Shown here in pieces: positions 7,168 through 15,921 of a stretch of 33,301 bases of DNA (its first letter is position 1; the number at the start of each line of letters is the position of its first letter). Made by a program: the position numbers and the translations under genes. The stretch spans positions 1 through 33,301 of the forward strand of contig CAMEKH010000009.1 in NCBI GenBank assembly GCA_945921235.1, given 5' to 3'. Source of the stretch: an uncultured Prevotellaceae bacterium (GTDB lineage: Bacteria > Bacteroidota > Bacteroidia > Bacteroidales > Muribaculaceae). Under the pieces are notes generated by a model. The model saw only the letters and a list, made by a program, of their open reading frames with translations, was not told where the DNA came from and searched no databases.

Positions 7168-8156
7168 TGAAATTCGCTAATCCATATTATTTGTGGCTGT
7201 TCTTGATATACATACCGATAATAATATGGTATGTGATGAAGAACCGTACTGCCGACCCCACGATGACAGTATCGAGCACGTTGCCTTTCGGCAAGGTTGG
7301 TAACTCATGGAAAAGTTATCTGCGGCACATAATGTTTGCCGTGAGATTGGCTGCCATTGGTTGCTTGATAATTATTTTATGCCGACCGCAGACTTCTGAT
7401 AGCTGGTCGACGTCGGAAACCGAAGGAACCGATATTGTAATATCTCTTGATGTGTCGACGAGTATGCTTGCTCAAGATTTCCGTCCCAATCGCTTTGAGG
7501 CGGCTAAAGAGGTAGCGGCAAAATTCGTTTCGGGAAGAGAAACCGATAATATAGGACTTGTGATTTTTGCAGGCGAAAGTTTCACGCAAGTACCGCTCAC
7601 TACCGATAAAGCCGTTCTTATGAATTATATCCAAGATATGAAAATCGGAATGCTCGAAGACGGCACTGCGATAGGCGATGGAATAGCAACGGCAATCAAT
7701 CGCATAAAGAATGGCAAAGCTAAGTCGAAAAGCATAATATTACTCACCGATGGTTCCAATAACACAGGCGTTGTGGCACCGCTCACGGCAGCTGAAATAG
7801 CTAAGAAATATGGCATAAAGATATATACCATAGGAGTAGGTAAGAATGGAAATGCTTTGTATCCTGTTGGTGTGAATTACTATGGCAAGATGGAATATCA
7901 GTCGCTCCCGGTGGTGATTGATGAGCCTACGCTTCGCTCTATTGCATCGGCAACAGGCGGAAAATACTTCAGAGCAACGAGTAAGAACGTGCTGAAGCAA
8001 GTGTTTACTGAAATCGACAAGCTCGAAAAGACGCGAATGGACGTACGTAACTTCAGTCATACAGAAGACAATTATATGCCGTGGGCATACATGCTGCTTG
8101 CCCTTGTGCTTGTGGAGATACTTGCGCGGTACACAGTGTTGAGAAATATACCATAA
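7164..8156 (+). CDS. batA: BatA, membrane-anchored VWA protein
   Basis: A 330-residue protein with two N-terminal transmembrane helices (about 9-25 and 56-73), a VWA domain (88-290) and a C-terminal helix (about 308-325). The metal-ion-dependent adhesion site is complete in outline: DVSTS (D96, S98, S100), a threonine in the DGTAIGDG loop (T168), and TDGSN (D196). The first ATG (7164) overlaps the preceding stop; a second in-frame ATG follows at once. An unusually good AGGAGG lies at 7151-7156, which is noteworthy because Bacteroidetes rarely depend on Shine-Dalgarno pairing. Bat genes were named for Bacteroides aerotolerance; the VWA domain presumably binds partner proteins in the periplasm. 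Confidence 0.93.
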   Translation: MMKFANPYYLWLFLIYIPIIIWYVMKNRTADPTMTVSSTLPFGKVGNSWKSYLRHIMFAVRLAAIGCLIIILCRPQTSDSWSTSETEGTDIVISLDVSTSMLAQDFRPNRFEAAKEVAAKFVSGRETDNIGLVIFAGESFTQVPLTTDKAVLMNYIQDMKIGMLEDGTAIGDGIATAINRIKNGKAKSKSIILLTDGSNNTGVVAPLTAAEIAKKYGIKIYTIGVGKNGNALYPVGVNYYGKMEYQSLPVVIDEPTLRSIASATGGKYFRATSKNVLKQVFTEIDKLEKTRMDVRNFSHTEDNYMPWAYMLLALVLVEILARYTVLRNIP

Positions 8157-8189
8157 ATGATATATAAGAGAAACAGAGGATAAAAAATT

Positions 8190-9245
8190 ATGTTCAGTTT
8201 TGCAAATCCCGAATATTTATATTTGTTGCTGCTTATCCCGGCAATAATACTGCTACACTTCATGTCGCGCAGAGTACGGAAGCGTAATTTGGAGCGTTAC
8301 GGGCAGTTGGCAATTCTTGAAAGACAGATGCCCGATGTATCGAAATACAAGCATGGCATAAAACTTGCACTAACGCTTGTGGCGGTGACAATGATAGTGA
8401 TAGTGCTTGCGCGTCCTCGAGCCGGTGCCAAGGAGCAGACGGTGAAAGTGCATGGAATAGAGGTGATGGTGGCACTTGACGTGTCGAATTCCATGAATGC
8501 ATCGGCAACAGATGATGTGAAAGGCGTGTCGCGCTTGCAGAAGTCTAAATTGACACTTGAGAAACTTATCGACAAATTTGATAATGATAAAGTTGGGTTG
8601 ATAGTATTTGCCGGCAACGCATATACGCAATTGCCTATAACGTCCGATTTCACATCGGCAAAGATGTTTCTTAACAACATAAACACCGAGATGGTTCCTA
8701 CGCAAGGCACAGCCATAGGAGCAGCAATAAAACTTGCAATGAACTCCTTCACCGGCAATGAGAAGTCGCAGAAAGCCGTTATAATCATCACCGATGGCGA
8801 GAATCATGAAGATGATGCCGTGGGAATGGCTGAAGAGGCAAAGAAGAAAGGAATACAGGTGAATGTGATAGGTCAAGGCTCGACAAAAGGTTCACCGATA
8901 CCACTAAAAAGTGGCGGCTTCATGAAAGATGATAACGGCAATGTGGTAACTACTTTCCTCAATGAGAAAATGGCAGAGGATATAGCAAAAGCCGGAGGCG
9001 GCATATACTTGTCGGGGAATGCCGGTGATGCAGTGGGGCAGCTCGATGAACAATTGAAGAAGTTGGCAAAATCCGATTTGCAAAAGGTGGTATATTCACA
9101 GCACGACGAGCAATTTCCGGTGTTTGCATGGCTAGCCTTGATATTCCTTGTGTGTGAAGTTTTCGTGTTGAGTCGCAAGAACTCATGGTTGCGCAAGATT
9201 AATTTCTTTACAAAGGAGAATAAAGAAGATGAAAAGAAGAATTGA
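8190..9245 (+). CDS. batB: BatB, membrane-anchored VWA protein
   Basis: A 351-residue paralogue of BatA with the same plan: N-terminal helices (about 8-24 and 57-75), VWA domain (88-300) and a C-terminal helix (about 312-331) followed by a basic tail. The adhesion-site motif is DVSNS (D97, S99, S101), with TDGEN further on. It differs from BatA by an insertion after the first motif (ASATDDVKG). The last 17 bases overlap batC, so the two are translationally coupled. BatA and BatB probably form a heteromeric periplasmic pair that binds the TPR proteins and BatD. Confidence 0.93.
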   Translation: MFSFANPEYLYLLLLIPAIILLHFMSRRVRKRNLERYGQLAILERQMPDVSKYKHGIKLALTLVAVTMIVIVLARPRAGAKEQTVKVHGIEVMVALDVSNSMNASATDDVKGVSRLQKSKLTLEKLIDKFDNDKVGLIVFAGNAYTQLPITSDFTSAKMFLNNINTEMVPTQGTAIGAAIKLAMNSFTGNEKSQKAVIIITDGENHEDDAVGMAEEAKKKGIQVNVIGQGSTKGSPIPLKSGGFMKDDNGNVVTTFLNEKMAEDIAKAGGGIYLSGNAGDAVGQLDEQLKKLAKSDLQKVVYSQHDEQFPVFAWLALIFLVCEVFVLSRKNSWLRKINFFTKENKEDEKKN

Positions 9246-10047
9246 TATATTAATAATATTTATGCTCGGCCTGATGATTGCGTTGCCTTCAACGCTATAT
9301 GCCGGCAGCGACAAAACGAGCGAAGCGAAGACCGAGAGCACTATAGATGAGCGCAAAGCCATTCGCAAAGGCAACAAACTCTATGAGGATAAGCGATATG
9401 CAGAGGCTGAGGTGGAATATAAGCGTGCATTGCAGTATAATCCCAACTCCGACATTGCTAATTATAACCTTGCGTTGTCGTATTTGAGGCAGGGAGGAAG
9501 CAGCGACCCTAAAGATAGCAATAGCCCGGTGAATCAGGCATCACAGATACTGCGCAATGTGGTGAAAACTGCACACGACAAGGGATTGGCATCGCGGGCA
9601 TATTATAATCTTGGAAATATTGCATTTAATCAGCAAAACTATTCGGAGAGCATAGAAATGTATAAAGATGCATTACGCAGAAACCCCGATGATGACCAAG
9701 CGCGGCAAAACTTGCGTTTGGCACAAAAGAAGCAGCAGGAGCAGCAACAGCAAGACCAAAATCAAGATAAGAATCAAGATAAAGACAAGCAGAATAAAGA
9801 CCAAAATCAGAATAACGACGATAATAAGGAAAATAAAGATAAAAACCGGCAGGACCAACAGAATCAGCAGAATAAGCCCAACCAAAACAAGCCTCAGGAC
9901 CGGCAGCAAGGAGGTATGAGCGACAGTAATGTGCAGCAGATTCTCAAGGCAATGCAAGATGCAGAGAAAGGAACACAGCAAAAGGTTAATGCCGCCAAGA
10001 TTAAAGAAGAACAGAATAATCGCAAGCGGACAGGCAACCAGTGGTAA
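9229..10047 (+). CDS. batC: BatC, TPR protein with Gln/Asn/Asp/Lys-rich tail
   Basis: A 272-residue protein with a signal peptide (1-25) and tetratricopeptide repeats: one at 41-74 (KGNKLYEDKRYAEAEVEYKRAL), a degenerate one to about 120, and one at 121-154 (AYYNLGNIAFNQQNYSESIEMYKDAL). From 167 to 228 the sequence is almost entirely Gln, Asn, Asp and Lys, surely disordered. A short helical C-terminus (231-262) follows. The start at 9229 lies inside the end of batB, nine bases after an AAGGAG. It should be a periplasmic adaptor for the BatA/BatB VWA domains. The low-complexity tail is typical of BatC-type proteins but varies in length, so it may act as a flexible spacer. Confidence 0.9.
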   Translation: MKRRIDILIIFMLGLMIALPSTLYAGSDKTSEAKTESTIDERKAIRKGNKLYEDKRYAEAEVEYKRALQYNPNSDIANYNLALSYLRQGGSSDPKDSNSPVNQASQILRNVVKTAHDKGLASRAYYNLGNIAFNQQNYSESIEMYKDALRRNPDDDQARQNLRLAQKKQQEQQQQDQNQDKNQDKDKQNKDQNQNNDDNKENKDKNRQDQQNQQNKPNQNKPQDRQQGGMSDSNVQQILKAMQDAEKGTQQKVNAAKIKEEQNNRKRTGNQW

Positions 10048-10079
10048 AAGAGTAATTATTGTAATTTCAATTTTGTAAT

Positions 10080-11900
10080 ATGTTGAAATCTATAAAATTC
10101 TTATTGATTATAGCAATGCTTCAGGTGGCGGCAACTATGCTATCGGCTGAAGTGTCGTTCACAGTGGATTATCCGCATCAAGTGGTGCAAGGCAATAAGT
10201 TTAGAATCACTTTCTCTCTGCGAAATGCTGAAGGAGCGGGATTCACGGCACCCGAAGTAGGGGGGTGCGCTACGTTATACGGACCATCGAAGTCGTCGTC
10301 GTATAGCTCGCAATGGGTGAATGGCGTTAGCTCAAGTTCATCATCTGAAGAATACACTATGGTGTATAGAGCAGATAAAGCAGGAAAATACAATGTGGGG
10401 GCAGCTACTGTCACAGTGGGTGGAAAACGCTATTCCACGCGCCCTTTCACAATAGAGATTTTACCGCCCGACCGCTCGGCTCAAAGCAATGCTCGCGGCT
10501 CGCAGAGCGTGCAGATTGATAATGTCGACACTCAGAGTGCCGGAAAGCAAGTAAGCGCTAATGACCTGTTTGTGAGAATCAATATGTCGAAAAGCAACGT
10601 CTATGAGCAAGAGGCGGTGGTGTGTACGATAAAGCTCTACACAAAATACCAGATTTCTCAATTTATGGCAAATATACAGCCATCCTACAATGGATTCCTT
10701 ATTGAAGAATTGCCGGTATCACCTAATTTGAATGAGGTGGAGCGAGTGAATGGTGAGAATTACATGGTGGCTGAATTGAAGAAGTGCATTCTTTTCCCTC
10801 AGCAGTCGGGAAAACTTACCATTACATCGGGCACCTACGATGTGACGGTGGTTCAATTTGAGAATATTAGAACGATGTTTGGAATCGTTCGTCAGCCTGT
10901 GGAGAAGCAACTAAAGGTGAAATCGAATACGGCATCGGTAAATATTTTGCCACTCCCGACGCCGAAACCTGCATCATTCAGCGGTGCGGTGGGAAATTTC
11001 ACTATGACAACTGAAATAAAGCCACAAGTTCTTAAGACCTATGAGGCAGCAACGTATTCGTGCATAATAAAGGGTTCAGGAAATATAAAATATCTCAAAG
11101 CACCGGAGATAGCTTTCCCGGCACAATTTGATGTATATGACCCGCAGAATAATGTCAATGCAAAGCCAAATGGGGGCACGGTGAGCGGCACGGCAAGTAT
11201 CGACTATACGTTTGTGCCTCAATTTGTAGGTAAATATGAGATACCCGCCACGGAGTTCACTTATTTTAATCCTGCAACAAAGCAATATGTAACACTCTCG
11301 ACACAGAAATATGACCTCACTGTAGCTAAAGGAAGCGGTTCGCCCACATCGGCACATAAGGGCATACAGCAGCAAAATCGCGATATCTTGCACATCAAGA
11401 AAGGCGATTTGGAATTGAAGACTGCACACGACTTTATGGTGGAACATTTCAATTATTGGTTGTGGTATATCGTTCCGATTTTGATACTTGCCGGAGTGCT
11501 GTTCTATTATAGAAAATCGCTGAAAGCTCGGTCGGATTTGAAGTTGATGAAGACCAAGCGTGCAAATAAAGTGGCAAAGAAACGATTGCGAGTGGCTCAG
11601 CAATTTATGCGAGCCGGCGATAGCAATAAGTTCTATGCCGAGACATTAAAGGCATTATGGGGTTACCTGAGTGATAAAATAGGTATCCCGGTGTCGGAAC
11701 TTAACAAGGAGAACATATCGGCAGAGCTTGTAAGTTATGGAGCCGACGAAGATATGGTGGCATCGGTAATTGATGTGCTGAATAAGTGCGAATTTGCCCA
11801 ATATGCTCCGGAATTGGGCGGTACGGACATGGAGAGCATTTACAGTGCAGCAAGCGATGTGATGGATAAACTTGAAAATACTAAAAGAAAAAAAGCATAG
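10080..11900 (+). CDS. batD: BatD
   Basis: A 606-residue protein with a signal peptide (1-23) and a long periplasmic region of beta-sandwich domains. Landmarks are SFTVDYPHQVVQGNKFRITFSL near the start, a Ser-rich stretch (73-89) and YTFVPQFVGKYEIPATEF (about 379-396), a phrase typical of BatD. One transmembrane helix (about 459-480, WLWYIVPILILAGVLFYY) leads to a cytoplasmic, Lys/Arg-rich helical domain (485-606). The signal peptide and C-terminal anchor put the bulk of the protein in the periplasm, where it could bind BatA, BatB and BatC. The stop is followed seven bases later by the preferred batE start. Confidence 0.92.
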   Translation: MLKSIKFLLIIAMLQVAATMLSAEVSFTVDYPHQVVQGNKFRITFSLRNAEGAGFTAPEVGGCATLYGPSKSSSYSSQWVNGVSSSSSSEEYTMVYRADKAGKYNVGAATVTVGGKRYSTRPFTIEILPPDRSAQSNARGSQSVQIDNVDTQSAGKQVSANDLFVRINMSKSNVYEQEAVVCTIKLYTKYQISQFMANIQPSYNGFLIEELPVSPNLNEVERVNGENYMVAELKKCILFPQQSGKLTITSGTYDVTVVQFENIRTMFGIVRQPVEKQLKVKSNTASVNILPLPTPKPASFSGAVGNFTMTTEIKPQVLKTYEAATYSCIIKGSGNIKYLKAPEIAFPAQFDVYDPQNNVNAKPNGGTVSGTASIDYTFVPQFVGKYEIPATEFTYFNPATKQYVTLSTQKYDLTVAKGSGSPTSAHKGIQQQNRDILHIKKGDLELKTAHDFMVEHFNYWLWYIVPILILAGVLFYYRKSLKARSDLKLMKTKRANKVAKKRLRVAQQFMRAGDSNKFYAETLKALWGYLSDKIGIPVSELNKENISAELVSYGADEDMVASVIDVLNKCEFAQYAPELGGTDMESIYSAASDVMDKLENTKRKKA

Positions 11901-11907
11901 GATAAAT

Positions 11908-12702
11908 ATGAAGACTTTTATATCAATGATATTAATGCTTTTTGCTTTGACGGCAATGGCTGAAACTACGGCGTCGGCAGCTGAATCGATTGTGAATAAG
12001 GCAAATGCGGCATACGAGAAAGACGACTTCAATCAAGCTGTGCAACTCTATGAGCAGGCTGCCAGGCAGGAAGGCACATCGAGCATGCTCTATTACAATA
12101 TGGGCAATGCATATTATCGTCTTGGCAATATGGGAAAGGCTGTGCTTTGTTATGAACGTTCGCTATTGCTCGACCCGAGCAACGACGATGCGCGCACAAA
12201 TCTTGAGTTTGTCAATGATAAGCTACAGCTGAAAATTGACCGCGGCTCATCGTTCTTTAGCGATACGATAGGAGATTTTGTGAGTTGCACATCATCGGAT
12301 ACTTGGGCAAAAATAGGAATCTGCGCATTTTTATTGTTCCTTGTGGCGATTGTAGTGTATATTTTCTCCGACATTGTTTTATTGCGAAAAATAGGATTTT
12401 TCGGTGGTGGTATATTGTTGCTACTCTCCATTTTAGCCAATATTTGCGCATTCTATACACATTCGCTGGCAGTCGACAAAAATTATGCCGTAGTAACCAT
12501 TTCTTCGGCTACGCTAAGCACCTCACCGCGCTTGCCAAAAGACAAGACTGAAGAGGCCTTTTTGCTCAATGAGGGCACAAAAGTGGAGATTGTGGACTCG
12601 GTGGAGAGCAATAGCGGTGCGATGAAGATAAAGTGGTTTGACGTAAAAGCCGATGAGCAACATCGCGCATGGATAAAGTCGACCGATATAGAGCGAATCT
12701 GA
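11908..12702 (+). CDS. batE: BatE, TPR and SH3-like membrane protein
   Basis: The start is placed at the ATG at 11908 (264 residues), which opens on a signal peptide (MKTFISMILMLFALTAMA). An in-frame TTG at 11872 would lie inside batD and add charged residues before it. TPR repeats occupy about 27-105 (ANAAYEKDDFNQAVQLYEQAA, then YYNMGNAYYRLGNMGKAVLCYERSL). Two membrane helices follow (136-155 and 161-183), then a C-terminal SH3-like domain (about 192-262) ending in AWIKSTDIERI. Topology puts both TPR and SH3 parts in the periplasm. Last gene of the operon; it ends two bases from the convergent small membrane gene with no terminator between. Confidence 0.9.
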   Translation: MKTFISMILMLFALTAMAETTASAAESIVNKANAAYEKDDFNQAVQLYEQAARQEGTSSMLYYNMGNAYYRLGNMGKAVLCYERSLLLDPSNDDARTNLEFVNDKLQLKIDRGSSFFSDTIGDFVSCTSSDTWAKIGICAFLLFLVAIVVYIFSDIVLLRKIGFFGGGILLLLSILANICAFYTHSLAVDKNYAVVTISSATLSTSPRLPKDKTEEAFLLNEGTKVEIVDSVESNSGAMKIKWFDVKADEQHRAWIKSTDIERI

Positions 12703-12704
12703 TG

Positions 12705-12992
12705 TTATATCGTGATAATAATGGCGAGCACAGCGAGCCATGCAATGCCGAGGCATGCAAAAATCAAGGATAACCTACGCAGTGAACGTCGAGCGGTTTT
12801 CTTCTCGCTGCTAATAAAGCAACTTTGGCAAAGACAGAATGCCGCCATAAAGAAGAAAAAGTCGTCGATAATGCCTATAGCAGGACCATCGAAGTCGATA
12901 GGCATAATAATATAGATAATAGCAAGCACCATAGCTGCCACAGCAAGCCATTTTGCTGTGGCAGAATTGTTATTTGAATTCACATTCTTCAT
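12705..12992 (-). CDS. Small membrane protein, DUF1232-like
   Basis: A 95-residue protein with hydrophobic segments at about 14-30 and 75-93 and a central stretch YIIMPIDFDGPAIGIIDDFFFF. This resembles the DUF1232 pattern (YLLSPIDLIPD...GYLDDL) of small membrane proteins of unknown function. The N-terminus is Asn/Ser-rich and the middle carries a basic patch (KKTARRSLRR). It begins three bases after the stop of the VOC gene, so it is the last gene of that short minus-strand operon. No function can be assigned. Confidence 0.7.
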   Translation of the reverse strand: MKNVNSNNNSATAKWLAVAAMVLAIIYIIMPIDFDGPAIGIIDDFFFFMAAFCLCQSCFISSEKKTARRSLRRLSLIFACLGIAWLAVLAIIITI

Positions 12993-12995
12993 ATC

Positions 12996-13376
12996 TCAGT
13001 GTTTAAGCGGTAAAATTTCTATCCAATATCCATCGGGATCTTCTATGAAATAAAGTCCCATATCGGTGTTTTCGAAGCACACCACACCCATCTCCTTGTG
13101 GTAGGCACGCATAGCATCGTAATCGCCGTCGACACGCATACATAGATGAAACTCACATTCTCCAAGTTCGTAGGGTTGCGGGTGGTCTTTCAGCCAAGTT
13201 AGTTCAAGCAAGAAGTTGGTGGAACTATCAGTGAGATAAACGATTATGAAAGAGCCGTCGGGAGCGTTAATTCGGCTTTTTTCAGTGAGGTTCAATGCCT
13301 TTTGATAGAATTCAATGCTTCGATTCAAGTCGGTGACGTTGAAATTGAAGTGGTCGAATTTAGCTTTAATTTCCAT
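12996..13376 (-). CDS. VOC-family (glyoxalase I-like) protein
   Basis: A 126-residue protein with two beta-alpha-beta-beta-beta modules of the vicinal oxygen chelate fold. All four positions that bind metal in glyoxalase I are filled: H9, E58, H77 and E120. The length and the N-terminal phrase FDHFNFNVTDLNRSIEFYQKAL are typical of lactoylglutathione lyase annotations. Bacteroidales generally lack glutathione, so if it is a glyoxalase the thiol cofactor must be something else. Other VOC activities, such as isomerisation, epimerisation or thiol transfer, are equally open. It lies between a metallo-beta-lactamase-fold gene (12 bases away) and a small membrane protein gene in one operon. Confidence 0.85.
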   Translation of the reverse strand: MEIKAKFDHFNFNVTDLNRSIEFYQKALNLTEKSRINAPDGSFIIVYLTDSSTNFLLELTWLKDHPQPYELGECEFHLCMRVDGDYDAMRAYHKEMGVVCFENTDMGLYFIEDPDGYWIEILPLKH

Positions 13377-13388
13377 AAAAAATATCGG

Positions 13389-14138
13389 TTATAAAATTAA
13401 ATAATCACCATTGTGCATGCAGTGGCAGTTCACGCCGGGAGCACTATAGAGTGAGAAATTGCAAGAACGGCTGAAATCGCCCCATTGGTGCATCGGAATG
13501 AAATCGGCTACCTTAATTGCACTCATGAATTGACGTGCGCCGAGAGCGAAATCGCCGCCAATTCGAGGGTCGACAGGAAACATAGCTATGTCGATAGCAG
13601 GGAATTGCTCTTTAATCTTGCGGAGAATAGCAAGATAATTGCCCTCAGCGGTCTTAATCTCTTGCGGAGTGGACTCCTCGCTCCAGTGCCAGTTATTGAG
13701 GTCGCCGGCATGGAAAATACGCCTGCCAAATATCTCCATAAGATAGGAAACGCCGATGTCGGTTGAGCCGAAAGCGTGAATTGTGATGTTTTCATCGGTG
13801 TAACATTCACCACGTCGGAGAGAGTGGATTGGAACGTCGGGAATAGCCTCATGGCGTGAGTGCGACAGCTTTCGCCATAATTCGCCCGAAACTATATAGG
13901 CAAAATCTGCAGGGAAAGTGCTGTTCCAATGGAAGATATGTTTATTGAAATGGTCGGGGTGTGAATGAGAAACCAAAATATAAGCTTTCGATGCTCGGCT
14001 GAGTATTTCGGGCATAATCCCTTCGCTATCATTGAAATAGTCGACAACGATAAGAATGCCGTTGCAACATTCAATCGCAAAACCGCTATGACCGATATAG
14101 TGTATTTTCATTGCCGTGATTAGCTCATTTCCATTCAT
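13389..14138 (-). CDS. Metallo-beta-lactamase-fold hydrolase (UlaG-like)
   Basis: The frame encodes 249 residues from the ATG at 14138; an internal ATG at 14111 (residue 10, MKIHYIGHSGFAIE) matches the usual family start better and may be the real one. Zinc-site motifs are HSHPDH (58-63), HAGD (143-146) and a late histidine, H217 in PMHQWGD. The sequence groups with the lactamase_B_2/UlaG-like branch, cytoplasmic hydrolases of varied phosphoester, lactone or amide substrates, rather than with classic glyoxalase II. First gene of a three-gene minus-strand operon with the VOC protein. The physiological substrate is unknown. Confidence 0.85.
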   Translation of the reverse strand: MNGNELITAMKIHYIGHSGFAIECCNGILIVVDYFNDSEGIMPEILSRASKAYILVSHSHPDHFNKHIFHWNSTFPADFAYIVSGELWRKLSHSRHEAIPDVPIHSLRRGECYTDENITIHAFGSTDIGVSYLMEIFGRRIFHAGDLNNWHWSEESTPQEIKTAEGNYLAILRKIKEQFPAIDIAMFPVDPRIGGDFALGARQFMSAIKVADFIPMHQWGDFSRSCNFSLYSAPGVNCHCMHNGDYLIL

Positions 14139-14208
14139 AATGCAATATTACTAAAAATAATCGAGGTGTACCAATCAATTAAGGTAAAATTGGTATTTAT
14201 CATTTTTA

Positions 14209-14240
14209 TTTGCTTTTGCGCGCCTTGTGTACTAAATTTG
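14209..14240 (+). promoter_or_regulatory. yqgE promoter
   Basis: TTTG (14209-14212), a 20-base spacer and TAAATTTG (14233-14240) match the Bacteroidetes consensus TTTG-N19-21-TAnnTTTG exactly. The leader to the ATG at 14264 would be about 17 bases. This is the clearest promoter in the window. Confidence 0.65.
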
Positions 14241-14263
14241 CATAGAAATTAAAGCAAACAATT

Positions 14264-14866
14264 ATGGCAGTGATTGATGATTATGACATATTGTCGATGA
14301 GAATCCCGCAACCCGAACCCAAATGCGGAAGTCTGCTTATTGCCGAGCCTATGCTTTTCGATGGGTGTTTCAGCCGCTCTACAGTGTGCATAATCGACCA
14401 TAGTGCCGACGAAGGCACTATGGGGCTTATCACCAATCGCAATTCGGGATATCTACTTCATGAAATTGTAGATGGCATAGAAGAGAATAATGAAATTCCG
14501 GTGTTTGTAGGTGGTCCGGTGCATAATGAGAGGCTATATTATCTTCACACGTTGGGAAGTGTGGTGCCCGATTCGGTTGAAGTGATTGACGGATTATATG
14601 TAGGTGGTGATTTTGAGTGTATTAGGGAAATTATAAATATGGGTGCTATTGTAGAAGGAAATATACGATTTTTCGTAGGATACAGTGGTTGGGAGAAAGG
14701 ACAGTTGCGCAAAGAGCTTGATAATTTTGAATGGGCAGTCGGGCAGAGTATTGTTGCTGATGTGCTTAATCTAAGAGAGAATTATGCGTGGCGTAAGGCA
14801 GTGAAAGACATGGGTGCGCGCTATAAGGTGTGGCTTAATGTGCCACTTGACGCTCAACTTAACTGA
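14264..14866 (+). CDS. YqgE/AlgH family protein (UPF0301)
   Basis: A 200-residue cytoplasmic protein. Family signatures are GSLLIAEPML (22-31), RSTVCIIDH followed by GLITNR (54-59), VGGPV (82-86), and RFFVGYSGWEKGQL (135-148). YqgE/AlgH proteins are widespread; AlgH was linked to alginate regulation in Pseudomonas, but a biochemical role is not settled. The gene stands alone between a divergent MBL-hydrolase operon and a convergent acyltransferase gene, with its own well-formed promoter. Length and start are typical of the family. Confidence 0.93.
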   Translation: MAVIDDYDILSMRIPQPEPKCGSLLIAEPMLFDGCFSRSTVCIIDHSADEGTMGLITNRNSGYLLHEIVDGIEENNEIPVFVGGPVHNERLYYLHTLGSVVPDSVEVIDGLYVGGDFECIREIINMGAIVEGNIRFFVGYSGWEKGQLRKELDNFEWAVGQSIVADVLNLRENYAWRKAVKDMGARYKVWLNVPLDAQLN

Positions 14867-14885
14867 TGTTTTGTGTCGATACTGA

Positions 14886-15911
14886 TTATTTGTGCCCTAA
14901 AAGGAAAAGTATAGCTCGTTTGTAGGGGTGTTTCTCTTTATCGGATTCGAGGAATCGGTGAATGATTAGCGGAACGTATATGCCACAAACAAGCGATAGA
15001 GCCGAGTGAATCCACCAAGGCAGTTCCACAAAGTGGTGGAGAATTTGTTGTGAAGATACATTGGCAAACCATGAGAGAAGGAAAATCATGTAGGTGGAGC
15101 CTGCAAGGTGGTCGAGAATTGTAATATGCTTTTTCTCGATAATCAAGGCAAGCGATAATGTCATCATTATCCCGAAAATCGAGCTGAGCAACGATGCGCA
15201 TTGAAGCGAATAGACGGTGGCAATAGCGAAGCATCCGAGCCAGCCGAAAAGGCATAGAATAAAACATGACTTGTTAGTCCACTTAATAGCAGTGATAAAA
15301 CGCTTGTGTTCGGTTCCACATAGAGTTCCGGCTATGAAGAATATGAGCAGATTTCCCACTTGATTAATGGCGAAAAATTGATAAGGACGAAGACATTGCG
15401 ACTGATTGGTGTAGACTGCAATCAGTAGCAACGAGCATAGCAAGATGCTACGTACTTGTGCATTCTTTATGTAGAGCAGAATAGGGTAGGTGATAACCAT
15501 GCACACGAACGACATTTGAAGAAACCACAGGTAGATTATTGCACCTTTCTGATAAAAGAATAAGCCTGAAAGATAGGAACTTATCGACAATTCAAGTGCG
15601 TCGTCGGCAATGTCGCTCATTAATGCGCGCGGAATGAACGTGACTGTGTTAAGTACGAAAAACGGGAGCAGCAGTCGCCAAGCCTTGTTGGTTATGAATT
15701 CCTTGAAAGTGCGGTTGCGTGAGCGGCTCACAAAGCAATAGGCAAGAGTGTAGCCCGATGTGAAAGTGAATAGCGGCATTCGCATCACCATGAATACTTT
15801 GTAGAGGATTGTGTCTTCAAACACGCCATTCCATTGGTGGAACGAGTGCCCGAACACCACGAGAATAATACCTATAACTTTAAGATAAGATATGTATTTC
15901 AATTTCCCCAT
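14886..15911 (-). CDS. Acyltransferase family 3 membrane protein
   Basis: A 341-residue integral membrane protein with about ten hydrophobic helices. The N-terminus (YLKVIGIILVVFGHSFHQW) carries the conserved histidine (H22) of the acyltransferase-3 family, and an Arg-containing MRMPLFTFTSGYTLAY segment follows (43-58). These enzymes O-acylate sugars of lipopolysaccharide, capsule or other surface glycans. Last gene of the minus-strand glycan operon, ten bases after the HAD gene. Its presence in the same operon as a glycosyltransferase supports a surface-glycan role. The exact acyl group and acceptor cannot be read from sequence. Confidence 0.87.
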   Translation of the reverse strand: MGKLKYISYLKVIGIILVVFGHSFHQWNGVFEDTILYKVFMVMRMPLFTFTSGYTLAYCFVSRSRNRTFKEFITNKAWRLLLPFFVLNTVTFIPRALMSDIADDALELSISSYLSGLFFYQKGAIIYLWFLQMSFVCMVITYPILLYIKNAQVRSILLCSLLLIAVYTNQSQCLRPYQFFAINQVGNLLIFFIAGTLCGTEHKRFITAIKWTNKSCFILCLFGWLGCFAIATVYSLQCASLLSSIFGIMMTLSLALIIEKKHITILDHLAGSTYMIFLLSWFANVSSQQILHHFVELPWWIHSALSLVCGIYVPLIIHRFLESDKEKHPYKRAILFLLGHK

Positions 15912-15921
15912 AGCGAAAGCG

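Noticed and set aside
9668-9919. Lys/Ile-rich frame overlapping batC in another phase
   Set aside because: It is an out-of-phase reading of the Gln/Asn/Asp/Lys repeat tract with no independent start or family match.
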